Positions 7,798 through 16,650 of a DNA stretch of 38,602 nucleotides are shown here, piece by piece. The notes below the pieces were generated by a model, which searched no databases, was not told the origin of the DNA, and saw only the letters and a program-made list of their open reading frames with translations. A program made the position numbers and the translations under genes. This stretch comes from Alistipes sp. (GTDB lineage Bacteria; Bacteroidota; Bacteroidia; Bacteroidales; Rikenellaceae): positions 1 through 38,602 of the forward strand of contig JAHHQN010000022.1 in assembly GCA_020026375.1 (NCBI GenBank), given 5' to 3'. The stretch's first letter is position 1. Every line of letters begins with the position of its first letter.

Positions 7798-8587
7798 AAA
7801 GACAGCACAGTGGATCAAGGAGCAGACCCACGATTTCCGCCCCGAAGTAGGTATCATTCTGGGTACGGGACTGGGCGAATTCGGCGATAAAATCGACGCA
7901 AAATATATTCTGGACTACAAATCGATTCCCGGCTTTCCCGTCTCGACGGTGCAGGGCCACAAGGGACGCATGATTTTCGGCGAGGTGGAAGGCCGTCGTG
8001 TGGTGGCCATGCAGGGCCGCTTCCACTACTATGAGGGTTACACCATGCAGCAGGTGACCTTCCCCGTGAGGGTGATGCAGCAGCTGGGCATCGGCTATCT
8101 CTTCGTGTCGAACGCCTCGGGCGGTATCAATACCTCGTTCACGGTGGGCGACCTGATGATTATCACCGACCACATCAACCTCATGCCCAACCCCCTCATC
8201 GGCCCCAACATGGAGGAGCTGGGTCCCCGTTTCCCCGACATGCACAACTGCTACGACAAGACCCTGCGCCAGAAGGCGGCGGCCATTGCCGAGGAGGAGA
8301 ACATCAAGTTGCAGTATGGTGTCTATGTGGGCGGCACGGGGCCCTCGTTCGAGACTCAGGCCGAGTACCGCTATTTCAAGGCCATCGGCGGTGATGCGGC
8401 CGGCATGTCGACCGTTCCCGAGGTGATTGTGGCGCGCCACATGTCGATTCCGGTCTTCGGTGTGTCGGTCATCACCAACTGCGGACTCTCCGATGAGGTG
8501 GGCGACCACGAAGATGTGCAGCGTCAGGGCAAGAAGGCCGGCGAGAAGATGGAGCTGCTCTTCAAACGTATGATTAAAGAACTCTAA
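7778..8587 (+). CDS. punA: Purine nucleoside phosphorylase (PNP-I family)
   Basis: This 269-residue enzyme splits purine nucleosides with phosphate to free base and pentose 1-phosphate, for salvage. Family marks of the trimeric (inosine/guanosine) type are seen: ILGTGLG (phosphate loop), GRFHYYEGY, VSNASGGIN, GPSFETQAEYR, AAGMSTVPEV and SVITNCGLS. The frame opens at a TTG three codons earlier, but ATG at 7778 with GAAGAAG just before it is the better start. It begins inside the end of lpxK and is followed 6 bases later by ssb, so it is the middle gene of a three-gene operon. The association with lpxK is positional rather than metabolic. Confidence 0.94.
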   Translation: MLLEEIKKTAQWIKEQTHDFRPEVGIILGTGLGEFGDKIDAKYILDYKSIPGFPVSTVQGHKGRMIFGEVEGRRVVAMQGRFHYYEGYTMQQVTFPVRVMQQLGIGYLFVSNASGGINTSFTVGDLMIITDHINLMPNPLIGPNMEELGPRFPDMHNCYDKTLRQKAAAIAEEENIKLQYGVYVGGTGPSFETQAEYRYFKAIGGDAAGMSTVPEVIVARHMSIPVFGVSVITNCGLSDEVGDHEDVQRQGKKAGEKMELLFKRMIKEL

Positions 8588-8593
8588 CAGAAC

Positions 8594-9154
8594 ATGGTAA
8601 ACAAAGTAATATTGATTGGCAACGTGGGTGTCGACCCCGAAGTACGCGCTCTGGAAAACGGTGTCAAGGTGGCGCGTGTGCGTCTGGCCACCACCGAACG
8701 TCTTTTTGACCGTCAGGCCAACCAGACCAGAGAGCATACCGAGTGGCACACCGTCACCCTGTGGCGCGGTCTGGCCGATGTGGTCGACCGCTATGTGCGC
8801 AAGGGCAGTCAGATTTATATCGAGGGGCGTCTCCGTACCCGCGAGTGGACCGACAAGGACAACAACAAGCGTTATTCGACCGAGATTCTGGCCGACGCGA
8901 TGAATCTGTTGGGTCGTCGTTCCGACAATGCGGACAACGGCGGCGGTTATCCTTCGGGCGGCCAGCAGCCCTATGGCGGTCAGCCGTCGTCAGGTTACGG
9001 CAGCCAGCAGCCCATGCAGGGCGCACCCTCCTATGGCGGACAGACCCAGACCCCCGGCTATATGGGCGGAGGTTCCACGACCATTCCTTCGCAGGAGCAG
9101 CCTGCCGCCGCACCGGCCAAGCCGCTGGACGACCCCGACGACCTGCCGTTCTAA
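8594..9154 (+). CDS. ssb: Single-stranded DNA-binding protein
   Basis: A 186-residue SSB that coats single-stranded DNA in replication and repair. The N-terminal OB fold (about residues 1-108) begins MVNKVILIGNVGVDPEVR and contains the usual WHTVTLWRGLADV and GSQIYIEGRL strands. A Gly/Gln/Pro-rich flexible linker follows (about 116-175), and the protein ends in the acidic tip DDPDDLPF that recruits partner proteins. It lies 6 bases after punA and is followed by a strong terminator at 9178-9210. Confidence 0.96.
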   Translation: MVNKVILIGNVGVDPEVRALENGVKVARVRLATTERLFDRQANQTREHTEWHTVTLWRGLADVVDRYVRKGSQIYIEGRLRTREWTDKDNNKRYSTEILADAMNLLGRRSDNADNGGGYPSGGQQPYGGQPSSGYGSQQPMQGAPSYGGQTQTPGYMGGGSTTIPSQEQPAAAPAKPLDDPDDLPF

Positions 9155-9177
9155 ACGCCGGCAGTCATCACGACTTG

Positions 9178-9210
9178 AAGACCAATCTTGCGGGATTGGT
9201 CTTTTTTTTT
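9178..9210 (+). terminator. Rho-independent terminator after ssb
   Basis: A perfect 10-bp stem (9178-9187 with 9194-9203) with a 6-base loop runs into a tract of nine T. It ends the lpxK-punA-ssb operon 23 bases after the ssb stop. Confidence 0.9.
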
Positions 9211-9256
9211 GTGCAAAAGAGAGCCGGCAAAACGAATAATTGGCCGAAAAAACGGT

Positions 9257-9264
9257 TATCTTTG
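9257..9264 (+). promoter_or_regulatory. Predicted -7 box of the M48 peptidase gene
   Basis: TATCTTTG matches TAnnTTTG and lies 36 bases before the ATG at 9301. No clear -33 box is seen at the normal spacing. Confidence 0.5.
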
Positions 9265-9300
9265 TCTTGATATTCAAATGTTTCAGAAGTTTGTAGAATC

Positions 9301-10821
9301 ATGTCTCGAAAATTTTATTGGTTGATGGCAGGGGTGCTGACCCTCTGTTTTGGGAATGTGGTGGCGCAGACCCACGATGTCAGTCTTTCGGCTCGACTGT
9401 TGCGTAATATCGACGTCCGTAAAAAGGGTGATGTAGTGAACCTCATCAGTGTGACTCACCGAACGGAACAGAATCCCAACAGCCTGCGCTTCGTCGAAAA
9501 CTACTACCTCAGGTGTGCCGACTCTTCGGAGATGAAACTACCCTCGAAGGTGGGGGATTGTCTGGCATTCGATTATTCGGAAGTGGGCGGTTTCTGGGAC
9601 GCGCAGGTGATACGGAATGTGTTGCCTTTTATCGTCAGTAAAGGCTATCTGACCGATATGAGAAACGAGATCGAGGGTGATGTGTGGGAGTACATCACCA
9701 GGTTGCAGAACTACGGACTCCAATTCAAGGACCCCCTCCTGGAGAGTTATATCTGCGGACTGATGGCCAAAATTCTGCCTCACCCGCTTCTCGATGACCG
9801 TCCTACGGATTTGAATCTCTTTATCGAACAGAGTACCGAGGTCAATGCCTATACCTTTCCCAATGGCACCATTGTGCTGACAACCGGTCTTCTGGCTGCC
9901 TTGCACACCGAGGACGAGCTGGTGGCGGTGTTGGCACACGAGATTGCGCATTATGTGCTTGACCACAGCATCACGAATGTGAGTGCCGAAATCACACGTC
10001 AGCGTCGTGCCGAATTTTGGAGTACGCTGCTTCTGGGGGTGACCGCCGGCGCGGAGATGGCGGTGGCTGCCTCGAATGAATATTATGTGCCGGGTATGGC
10101 CACTGTGGGCATGGCCATTGCGTCGGGTGAAATCGCTTCGAAGGTGATTGACCGTCTGGGTATGAAGTATAATCAGGAACAGGAGAACGAGGCCGACCGT
10201 TGTGCTGTCGAAGTGCTGGAACTCTTGAATTATGATGCTGACGCCCTCTCTACGGCCTTGAAACGGATTGCCGTGCTGAACAAGATGGAGCGTAACACCC
10301 GCTCGTTTGTTGCCTCTTCCACCCACCCTGAATTGTTGGAGCGTATCCGTGGGTGTGGTACGCCGCGCGATGTCAGAGACAAGCGTTTCGAGCGAATGGT
10401 CTCGTCGGCTGTCAGTTGCACGGCGGTGTTGAAGTATAATGTGGGTCGCCTGCGTTTCTGTGAGCAGTTGCTTTCGCAGAATATCGCCAATGGGGTGGCC
10501 GATGTCGACGATTATCTGCTCAAGGCGCGATGTCTGATGTCGCGTTGCGAGATGTCGGAGGTCGGTGAGGAGGTGCTGTCGTTGCTGGAGCGTGCCGGAG
10601 CGATGGATTCGCTCAACCTCAATGTTTATTCGACGGAGATTTTGGCGCGGCTGCGTCTGCAACAGAATACCGAGGCGCGCGAACATTTGTCGGCCTACAT
10701 TGTCCGGTTGGAAGAGATGGTGCAGTTGGCCAAAGACAAAGAATGGATTTATCCTCTGAACTACATCATGGCGGAGCTGCAGTGGGCCAGAAAGACGCAA
10801 CTTCGGTTGTCGTTGATGTAG
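9301..10821 (+). CDS. Exported M48-family zinc metalloprotease with helical C-terminal region
   Basis: A 506-residue protein with an N-terminal signal peptide (about residues 1-23, ending VVAQ). The M48 zinc site is HEIAH at 213-217, with the third ligand Glu297 in the NEADR motif. The segment before it (VNAYTFPNGTIVLTTGLL) is typical of the BepA/LoiP type of periplasmic M48 peptidases, which work in outer-membrane protein quality control. The roughly 180 C-terminal residues are helical and could be TPR-like, as in BepA, but no clean repeat was traced. The gene appears monocistronic, with its own -7 box and a symmetric terminator. The substrate is unknown. Confidence 0.85.
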   Translation: MSRKFYWLMAGVLTLCFGNVVAQTHDVSLSARLLRNIDVRKKGDVVNLISVTHRTEQNPNSLRFVENYYLRCADSSEMKLPSKVGDCLAFDYSEVGGFWDAQVIRNVLPFIVSKGYLTDMRNEIEGDVWEYITRLQNYGLQFKDPLLESYICGLMAKILPHPLLDDRPTDLNLFIEQSTEVNAYTFPNGTIVLTTGLLAALHTEDELVAVLAHEIAHYVLDHSITNVSAEITRQRRAEFWSTLLLGVTAGAEMAVAASNEYYVPGMATVGMAIASGEIASKVIDRLGMKYNQEQENEADRCAVEVLELLNYDADALSTALKRIAVLNKMERNTRSFVASSTHPELLERIRGCGTPRDVRDKRFERMVSSAVSCTAVLKYNVGRLRFCEQLLSQNIANGVADVDDYLLKARCLMSRCEMSEVGEEVLSLLERAGAMDSLNLNVYSTEILARLRLQQNTEAREHLSAYIVRLEEMVQLAKDKEWIYPLNYIMAELQWARKTQLRLSLM

Positions 10822-10836
10822 TTCCTCTATGTTTAC

Positions 10837-10876
10837 ACAAAAAAGAGTACGAATGGAATTTCGTACTCTTTTTTGT
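10837..10876. terminator. Bidirectional terminator between the M48 and LytTR genes
   Basis: Perfect 17-bp inverted repeats (10837-10853 and 10860-10876) carry A-runs on the left and T-runs on the right, so the hairpin can end transcription from both convergent genes. Its core AAAAAGAGTACG recurs in the hairpin at 11698-11731. Confidence 0.85.
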
Positions 10877-10925
10877 TGTTGAGGGGGTGTCGGCCTGATG
10901 GCGGCAGTTACTTGCCGCGGGGGGA

Positions 10926-11666
10926 TCAGCGGTTGAGCCACTTGCGGAAGTCGGCCGCACGGTCGGCACTCACCAACGCCTCCTCGCCGTCGGGCAGCGG
11001 AGGATTGAGAATGACCTTGATGCGGCTGCCCGAGTAGCGTATCATCTCCTGTATCGACTCGAAACTGATAATCAGCCGGCGGTTGATGCGGAAAAACTGG
11101 TCGGGGGAGAGTTTCTCGCTCATCTCGCTCAACGACTTGTCGACGATGTAGTCCTTGTTGTCGTGGGTAATCAGGTGAAGGTATTTACCCTCGGAGAGGA
11201 AGTAGGCCACCTCACTGACCGTCACCGACCGCATGCGCGCACCCATGTGTACCAGAAAACGCTCCTGATACGATGGTGCGGGCGATGGTGCGACGGTCGA
11301 GGGGCGTGCGATGCCGGTCAGCAGTCCGAGTTTGGCGATGGCGCGTCGCAAATCCTCCTCGCCGAAGGGTTTGAGCAGGTAGTCGATGCCCTGATTTTCG
11401 AAAGCCTTGAGGGCGTAGCTGTCGTAGGCGGTGATGAAGATGACCGGAGCGGAGACCTTCGTGCGTTTGAAGATGTCGAAACTCTTGCCGTCGCCCAGAC
11501 GGATATCCATGAACAGCAGGTCGTGGGGGGTGGTCTCGATGACCCTCACGGCTTCGGCAATGGTGCCGGCCGTGGCCACAACCTCGATGTCGGGTGCCAC
11601 TTCGCGCAGCGACACGATCAACTCTTCGACCGATAACGGTTCGTCCTCTACAATGATGGCTCTCAT
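10926..11666 (-). CDS. LytTR-family response regulator
   Basis: A 246-residue regulator with a receiver domain (about 1-120) and a C-terminal LytTR DNA-binding domain (about 142-246). In the receiver, the acidic pair Glu7-Asp8, phospho-acceptor Asp54 (LLFMDIRLGDG), the Thr of FITAYD and the Lys of LLKPFGE are all in place, so it should be phosphorylated. The LytTR part shows EVAYFLSEGKYLHLIT and FFRINRRLIIS. The family normally pairs with LytS/YehU-type kinases of the kind encoded at 19408-20823. Here the two genes are separated by about 7.7 kb holding a metalloprotease and a SusC/D pair, all on the same strand. It is isolated between two hairpin terminators with a near-identical stem core, so it probably has its own promoter; a one-mismatch -7 box (TAATTTAG) lies at 11686-11693. 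Confidence 0.93.
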   Translation of the reverse strand: MRAIIVEDEPLSVEELIVSLREVAPDIEVVATAGTIAEAVRVIETTPHDLLFMDIRLGDGKSFDIFKRTKVSAPVIFITAYDSYALKAFENQGIDYLLKPFGEEDLRRAIAKLGLLTGIARPSTVAPSPAPSYQERFLVHMGARMRSVTVSEVAYFLSEGKYLHLITHDNKDYIVDKSLSEMSEKLSPDQFFRINRRLIISFESIQEMIRYSGSRIKVILNPPLPDGEEALVSADRAADFRKWLNR

Positions 11667-11697
11667 CTTTCCCTGAAATTTTAGGCTAAATTACTAA

Positions 11698-11731
11698 AAA
11701 AAGAGTACGATTCAAAAACCGTACTCTTTTT
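11698..11731 (-). terminator. Terminator after the SusD gene
   Basis: A perfect 12-bp stem (11698-11709 with 11720-11731) with A-rich and T-rich outer arms lies 32 bases past the SusD stop on the minus strand. It would end the susCD transcript before the regulator gene. The stem sequence AAAAAGAGTACG is the same as in the hairpin at 10837-10876. Confidence 0.8.
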
Positions 11732-11762
11732 GACAGAAAACTTATTTTTAAAACCTCCAATC

Positions 11763-13133
11763 TTATTTCCTGTTGAGGTTGGGATTGGCTTCGATGGCCG
11801 ATTGCGGGAAGGGGAGCGTGTAGCGCACGTCGCCGGCATTGAGCCGCACCGTGGTACCGTTGAGGGTCTTCACGATTTCGGGACGTGTGGTGCGTCGCAG
11901 GTCGAACCAGCGGTGTCCCTCCATGAGGAACTCGCGGGCGCGTTCGTCGGCAATCTCCTTCAGCAGCGCGTCGGCGTTCATCTGTGCCACGGTGGTGCGC
12001 TGTGCGGCCATGGCTGCCGTCTTGAAGCGTTTTTCCTGCAGGGCGAGCAGATGGTCGCGTGCGGTGTCGAGGCGGTCGAGTCGGGCGGCGGACTCGGCGG
12101 CCGTGAGGTACATCTCCGCAATGCGGAACGTGCAGCGGTCTTTGGTCGAGCGTTTCACGATGCTGTACTCCGTGGGCATGAAGGTGGTGTAGTCGGTGCC
12201 GTGGCCGATGTATTTGCGGCGGTTGTCACGCTCCTCGGGCAGGAGGTCGAGCAGTTTTTTCGACAGTGCGCTGGCGTTGACCAAATCGCCGTCCAGTGCG
12301 CCGAACGGACGCTCCCATGCCATGATGGTCTCCGTCGACTCTGCCTGCCAGGGCAGGGGACTGTCCTCCTTGAGGGTGTTGAAGTCGGACAGCTCATACT
12401 TGCCGATGAGTTGCTCGGCGGCCTCCAGTGCCTCTTCCCATGCGCCGGTGTAGAGCATCACGCGCGACTTGAAGGCCGTGAGTGCGTCTTTCGAGAATCG
12501 GTAGTTGAGGTCGGTGTTCTCCTGCTTCTCGACCACCATGTTCTCCCCGGCCTTGTTCAGGTCGTCGAATATCTGTGCATAGACCTTCTCCACGGTCGAG
12601 GGGAAGAACTCCTGCTCGATGTCGATGTAGGTGGAGAGCGGCACGGCGCGGTCGGTGGCGGCCGTACGGGCGTCGTAATGCACACTGTAGAGGTTGACCA
12701 GCGAGAAGTGGGCATAGGCTCTCAGGGCATAGGCCTCGGCCAATATCTGTTCGTTCTTCTCGCTGTGGTCGTAGTCGGCCGTCATCACGCCGTCGATGAC
12801 GGCATTGGCGATGAAGATGGCGCGGTAGAACTGTTCGTAGGGCAGCTCGCGCATGTTGATGCCGTACTCCCACGAGAAGTTGTAGTTGAGGGCGATGGCC
12901 TCGGTGGGGACCAGGAAGCCCGACTTCTCGAACGACTCCAGCTCGTCGGTCATCAGGGCGATGAACGAGCGCGACTCGGTGTAGGGGAAGCGGAAGTAGC
13001 CCTCGGTGAGCAGTGAGCGGTACTCGTAGGTGGTGTGGGGAATGACCTGACCCACAGGCTCCAGCTCCAGATAGTCGCACGACGAGGTGGCGAGTCCCAT
13101 GCAGAGCAGGGCGGTATAGATGGTTTTTTTCAT
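11763..13133 (-). CDS. RagB/SusD-family nutrient uptake lipoprotein
   Basis: A 456-residue surface lipoprotein that should act as the lid and ligand-binding partner of the SusC-like channel just upstream. A lipoprotein signal ends in SSC (Cys19), followed by DYLELEPVGQVI, typical of SusD starts. The helical tetratricopeptide scaffold follows, with the conserved YFRAIFIANAV-like, AYALRAYAHFSLVNLY and RIAEMYLTAAE segments. The C-terminal SusD region shows DERAREFLMEGHRWFDLRR and ends TLPFPQSAIEANPNLNRK. It starts 13 bases after the SusC stop, so the pair forms one transcript. The substrate cannot be read from the sequence; no glycosidase is nearby, and the adjacent protease suggests peptides. 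Confidence 0.95.
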   Translation of the reverse strand: MKKTIYTALLCMGLATSSCDYLELEPVGQVIPHTTYEYRSLLTEGYFRFPYTESRSFIALMTDELESFEKSGFLVPTEAIALNYNFSWEYGINMRELPYEQFYRAIFIANAVIDGVMTADYDHSEKNEQILAEAYALRAYAHFSLVNLYSVHYDARTAATDRAVPLSTYIDIEQEFFPSTVEKVYAQIFDDLNKAGENMVVEKQENTDLNYRFSKDALTAFKSRVMLYTGAWEEALEAAEQLIGKYELSDFNTLKEDSPLPWQAESTETIMAWERPFGALDGDLVNASALSKKLLDLLPEERDNRRKYIGHGTDYTTFMPTEYSIVKRSTKDRCTFRIAEMYLTAAESAARLDRLDTARDHLLALQEKRFKTAAMAAQRTTVAQMNADALLKEIADERAREFLMEGHRWFDLRRTTRPEIVKTLNGTTVRLNAGDVRYTLPFPQSAIEANPNLNRK

Positions 13134-13146
13134 ATCGTTCTGTGTT

Positions 13147-16100
13147 TTAGAATGAGATGTTCACACCCACGGAGTAGGTTCTCGACACGGGTTGTGCGTA
13201 GATGTTGCCGTAGGTTTCGGGGTCGAAGAATCCATTGTAGTCCGACGCTATCACAAAGGGGTTGCGTGCCTCGAAGTGTACGCGGAGGGCGTGGAGACGC
13301 AGTTTCTGGGTAATCTTTTTGGGGAACGAGTAGCCCAGACGGATACTGTTGACTCTGAAGTAGTTGATTTTGCGGTACCAGATGCTCAAATCGTCGAACA
13401 TGTTGTTGGGGTAGCTGTCCATGATCCAGTGGGCGGCGCGCACGGGGTCGGGCTGCGACTCCCAGTCGCCCCAGGCCTCACCCGAGGGCTGGCGGTTGCC
13501 CAGCAGTGCGGGGTAGATGCCTCCGGGATTGAGGGGCGACCACACCTGACTCATCTGTGTGGAGTAGTTCTGGCCGGGATTCATCTGCGTGGGCGAGTAG
13601 AAGGGGGTGATGCGTGTGAGCTGTCCCAATACGAAGTTGCACGAGATGCTGAGGTCGAAGTTGCGGTAGGTGAACCGGTTGTTGAAACCGCCCGTCACAT
13701 CGGGATTCAGCGAGCCGATGTATCGGAGGTTCTCTCTCACGTCCTTCTGCGACTGGTTCATCACGGGTTCCTTCGAGGTGGAGCCGAAGACATCGGTGGT
13801 CTCGTTGACACGGAAGCCGACGAACTCCTGCAGCGACACCTTGTTGCCGTCCTTCCAGAACATGGGGATACCGTTCTGGTCGAGACCTGCCACGGGGTAG
13901 GCGAAGACGGCCGCCGACGAGAAGCCCTGCAACGAGGGGGTCCAGCTGTTGTTGTCGATGCGGATTTTATTCACCTTGTCGGTGTTGTGCGCCAGGTTGA
14001 ACTGGGTCTCCCAACGGAAGTTGTCGGTCTTGATGTTCACGGTGTTGAGCGTGAACTCCACACCGCGGCTGGTAATCTCGCCGAAGTTGCTCGAGGTCGA
14101 TGTGAAACCGTTCTCCGAGGGTATGGTTCTGACGGTGATGAGGTCCTTCGAGCGGCGGCCGTAGAACTCCAGCGTGAAGCCCAGACGGTTGTCCAGTGCC
14201 GCAAAGTCGAGTGCCGCGTTCCACGAGTAGGTGGTCTCCCATCTCAGATTCTGGTTGGGGGGCGACGACACGTCGATACGGTCTTCCGTCACACCGCCGA
14301 TCGAGGCGTTGTTCCATGTGCCGAGGATATAGGGCGAGGTGGTGCGGTCGATGTTGCCCTGCACACCGTACGACAGACGCAGACGCAGGTTGTTGAGCCA
14401 GTGTGCGCGTTCGAGGAACTTCTCGCGGTTGATGTTCCATGCGCCCGACACCGACCACATGGGGTTGAACTTGTATTTGGGGTCGACACCGAAGAGGTTG
14501 GTGCCGTCGTAGCGCATGCTGCCGAAGAGCGTGTAGCGGTTGGCGAAGGTGTACGACGCGGTGAAGAAGTACGACAGATAGCGGTTCTCGTAGAACGCCT
14601 TCTGGTACTGGCGGAACTTGGCCTGGTCGATTTGTGTGGCACCCTCGGGGAAGTCGAGGGGCTTGGTGGTCATGTTGCGGTGGTCGTAGCCGAAGCCCTT
14701 GGTGTGAATGGTGGTGCTTTTCACGCCGCGCATTTCCAAACCTGCCATGAGGTCGATTTCGTGACGGCGGAACGATGCCGAATACTCGGCCTGCAACTTC
14801 CAGTTGTACTGCGACATATCGCCGTCCCAGTTCTGAATGATACCGCCCTTGGGCAGGTAAATCTTGCCGTTGTAGCGCGAGTCCATGGCGTATTTGCGGG
14901 TGAAGTAGGTCTGCTCCTGGGCCATCTTTTCGGTGGTGGAGTTGTCGGCCTGCAGACCGAACTGGGTGTAGAATTTCAGTCCCTTCACGGGGGTGTAGTC
15001 CATGTCGAAGATGGCCTTTATGGAGCGGGTCTTGAGCAGATGACGGGTGCGCGCACGCTCCTCGAGGAAGTTGAAGTCGAGGGTGTTGCTGTCGTTACCC
15101 ATGTTGTAGGTCATGTCGGGGTCGTAGACATAGTTGCCCTCGGCATCGAGTGCCGTGAGGTAGGGGTTCACCGAACGGCTGTAACGCGAGGGGTTGGTGA
15201 ACACGTCGGTGTCCGACAGGTAGGAGTTGTTGGTGTTCTGACCCACGAAGGCCGATGCGCCGAAGTGGAGGTTGTGGCGGAGGTCATAGTCGGTCTTGAG
15301 CGTGAGGTTCAGACGCTCGAAGCCCGTGCCGCGGGTCGAACCCTCCTCGTTGTAGTAGCCGCCCGAGAAGTAGTAGGTGGCCTTCTTGCCGCCGCCCGAG
15401 ATGTTCACGCCATACTGCTGGTTGAGCGCCACCTGGAAGATTTCGCGTCCCCAGTCGGAGCCGTTGGCACGCAGGGCGTCGATTTGGGCGCGGGTCTCGG
15501 GGCTGAGTGCCTCGAATCCCTGCTCCATGAGGAGCTTGCGCTCGCCGGCTTTGTCGAGGATACGCGCCACGCCGCCCATGTTCTTCATGTAGTCGAGACG
15601 GCCGTTGGCTGCCAGCTGCAACTCGAGATCGACCTTCTGCGAGGCGTTCATCAGGCGCAGCTTGTCCATGTTGGGACGGTCGGTGACGAACATCGAGGCC
15701 GAGGCGTTGACCCTCACGGGCTGCTCCTTGGCACCCTTTCGGGTGGTGATGATAATCACACCGTTGGCCGCACGCGCACCGTAGATGGCCGTGGCGGCGG
15801 CATCTTTCAGCACCGTGATGTCGGCGATGTCGGAGGGGTTGAGTCCGGCGATGGACATGTTGTAGAGGTTGTCGATGTTGTCCTTCGAGCTCCAGTCGGC
15901 CGGAATGTCGTTGCCCTCGAGCGGCATGCCGTCGAGTACCCACAGGGGGTCGGTGTTGCCGTTGAGGGTCACCGTGCTTCGGATTTTGATTTTGCTGGCC
16001 GCACCCGGACCGCCCGACGTGGGCGACGACACCAGACCCGCTATCGAACCCGACAGCATGGCGTCGACACTGGCCACACCGTCACGCGAGATGTCGGCCA

Positions 16101-16497
16101 TCTTCACATTGGAAATCGACGAGGTGAGCTTGCGCTTCTCGATTTTCTGATAGCCGGTCACCACCACGGCGTCCATCTTGGTGTCCTGCGACGTGAGCTC
16201 CACCTTGAAGTCCGACTTGCCGCTGATGTCTATGGTTTTGGCCTCGTAGCCCAGAAAGCTGACAACGACCTTGCTTACACTTGTCGGGAGGTCAAAGACA
16301 AAACGGCCGTCGTAGTCGGTAATCGTACCCTGCGGCGTGTAGTTCTTTGCCTGCTGTTCGTCGGGCGAGATAAACACCGTGGCACCCACCAGAGCTTCGC
16401 CGCTGGTGGCGTCGAGTACCTGACCCGTAATCTTTTTGGTTTGGGCCGCCGCCACCAGGGGGCAGAGCAGCACCAAAAGCATCAAAAGTCTTTTCAT
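13147..16497 (-). CDS. SusC/RagA-family TonB-linked outer membrane protein
   Basis: A 1116-residue TonB-dependent transporter. Order of parts: signal peptide (about 1-19, ending AAAQ); carboxypeptidase-regulatory-like beta domain (about 20-100, GQVLDATSGEALVGATV and YDGRFVFDLP); the SusC signature with TonB-box-like VVVTGYQ; plug domain with LWVLDGMPLEGNDIPADW and the signature ITVLKDAAATAIYGARAANG; and a long beta barrel ending RTYSVGVNISF, with a terminal Phe as usual for barrels. Length is normal for SusC. Start choice: the Met at 16497 directly precedes the hydrophobic signal; an upstream in-frame Met at 16515 is also possible. It is followed 13 bases later by its SusD partner. Upstream lies a metalloprotease gene across a hairpin, so transcription may be partly separate. 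Confidence 0.96.
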   Translation of the reverse strand: MKRLLMLLVLLCPLVAAAQTKKITGQVLDATSGEALVGATVFISPDEQQAKNYTPQGTITDYDGRFVFDLPTSVSKVVVSFLGYEAKTIDISGKSDFKVELTSQDTKMDAVVVTGYQKIEKRKLTSSISNVKMADISRDGVASVDAMLSGSIAGLVSSPTSGGPGAASKIKIRSTVTLNGNTDPLWVLDGMPLEGNDIPADWSSKDNIDNLYNMSIAGLNPSDIADITVLKDAAATAIYGARAANGVIIITTRKGAKEQPVRVNASASMFVTDRPNMDKLRLMNASQKVDLELQLAANGRLDYMKNMGGVARILDKAGERKLLMEQGFEALSPETRAQIDALRANGSDWGREIFQVALNQQYGVNISGGGKKATYYFSGGYYNEEGSTRGTGFERLNLTLKTDYDLRHNLHFGASAFVGQNTNNSYLSDTDVFTNPSRYSRSVNPYLTALDAEGNYVYDPDMTYNMGNDSNTLDFNFLEERARTRHLLKTRSIKAIFDMDYTPVKGLKFYTQFGLQADNSTTEKMAQEQTYFTRKYAMDSRYNGKIYLPKGGIIQNWDGDMSQYNWKLQAEYSASFRRHEIDLMAGLEMRGVKSTTIHTKGFGYDHRNMTTKPLDFPEGATQIDQAKFRQYQKAFYENRYLSYFFTASYTFANRYTLFGSMRYDGTNLFGVDPKYKFNPMWSVSGAWNINREKFLERAHWLNNLRLRLSYGVQGNIDRTTSPYILGTWNNASIGGVTEDRIDVSSPPNQNLRWETTYSWNAALDFAALDNRLGFTLEFYGRRSKDLITVRTIPSENGFTSTSSNFGEITSRGVEFTLNTVNIKTDNFRWETQFNLAHNTDKVNKIRIDNNSWTPSLQGFSSAAVFAYPVAGLDQNGIPMFWKDGNKVSLQEFVGFRVNETTDVFGSTSKEPVMNQSQKDVRENLRYIGSLNPDVTGGFNNRFTYRNFDLSISCNFVLGQLTRITPFYSPTQMNPGQNYSTQMSQVWSPLNPGGIYPALLGNRQPSGEAWGDWESQPDPVRAAHWIMDSYPNNMFDDLSIWYRKINYFRVNSIRLGYSFPKKITQKLRLHALRVHFEARNPFVIASDYNGFFDPETYGNIYAQPVSRTYSVGVNISF

Positions 16498-16558
16498 CTG
16501 CAATATGTAATTCAAAAAAGTAGATTCTGTGATAATTTATCGCCGCTCGGGGGAATCA

Positions 16559-16575
16559 GGTTACTGATTGTAACC
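16559..16575 (-). other. Small hairpin in the SusC leader region
   Basis: A perfect 6-bp stem (GGTTAC 16559-16564, GTAACC 16570-16575) with a 5-base loop lies about 60 bases upstream of the SusC start. It could be part of a leader-RNA structure. No promoter consensus was found in this 153-base gap, so its role is open. Confidence 0.3.
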
Positions 16576-16600
16576 CCTTGAGGCTCACTCCTAAAGAGTC

Positions 16601-16633
16601 GTAAAGCCGTCTGCTGGGGCGAGACGGCTTTAC
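16601..16633. terminator. Hairpin terminator between the metalloprotease and SusC genes
   Basis: A perfect 12-bp stem (16601-16612 with 16622-16633) and 9-base loop lie 17 bases after the metalloprotease stop on the minus strand. The T-run (TTTTTCT) is on the plus-strand side; the minus-strand side has only GACTCTTTAG, so termination toward SusC may be partial and allow read-through. Confidence 0.65.
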
Positions 16634-16650
16634 TTTTTCTTGAACGCGTA

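Noticed and set aside
13192..16581. An 1129-codon open frame antisense to the SusC gene.
   Set aside because: High GC and codon bias of the real SusC gene on the other strand open this frame. The translation is Val/Gly/His-rich without domains, while SusC matches its family throughout.
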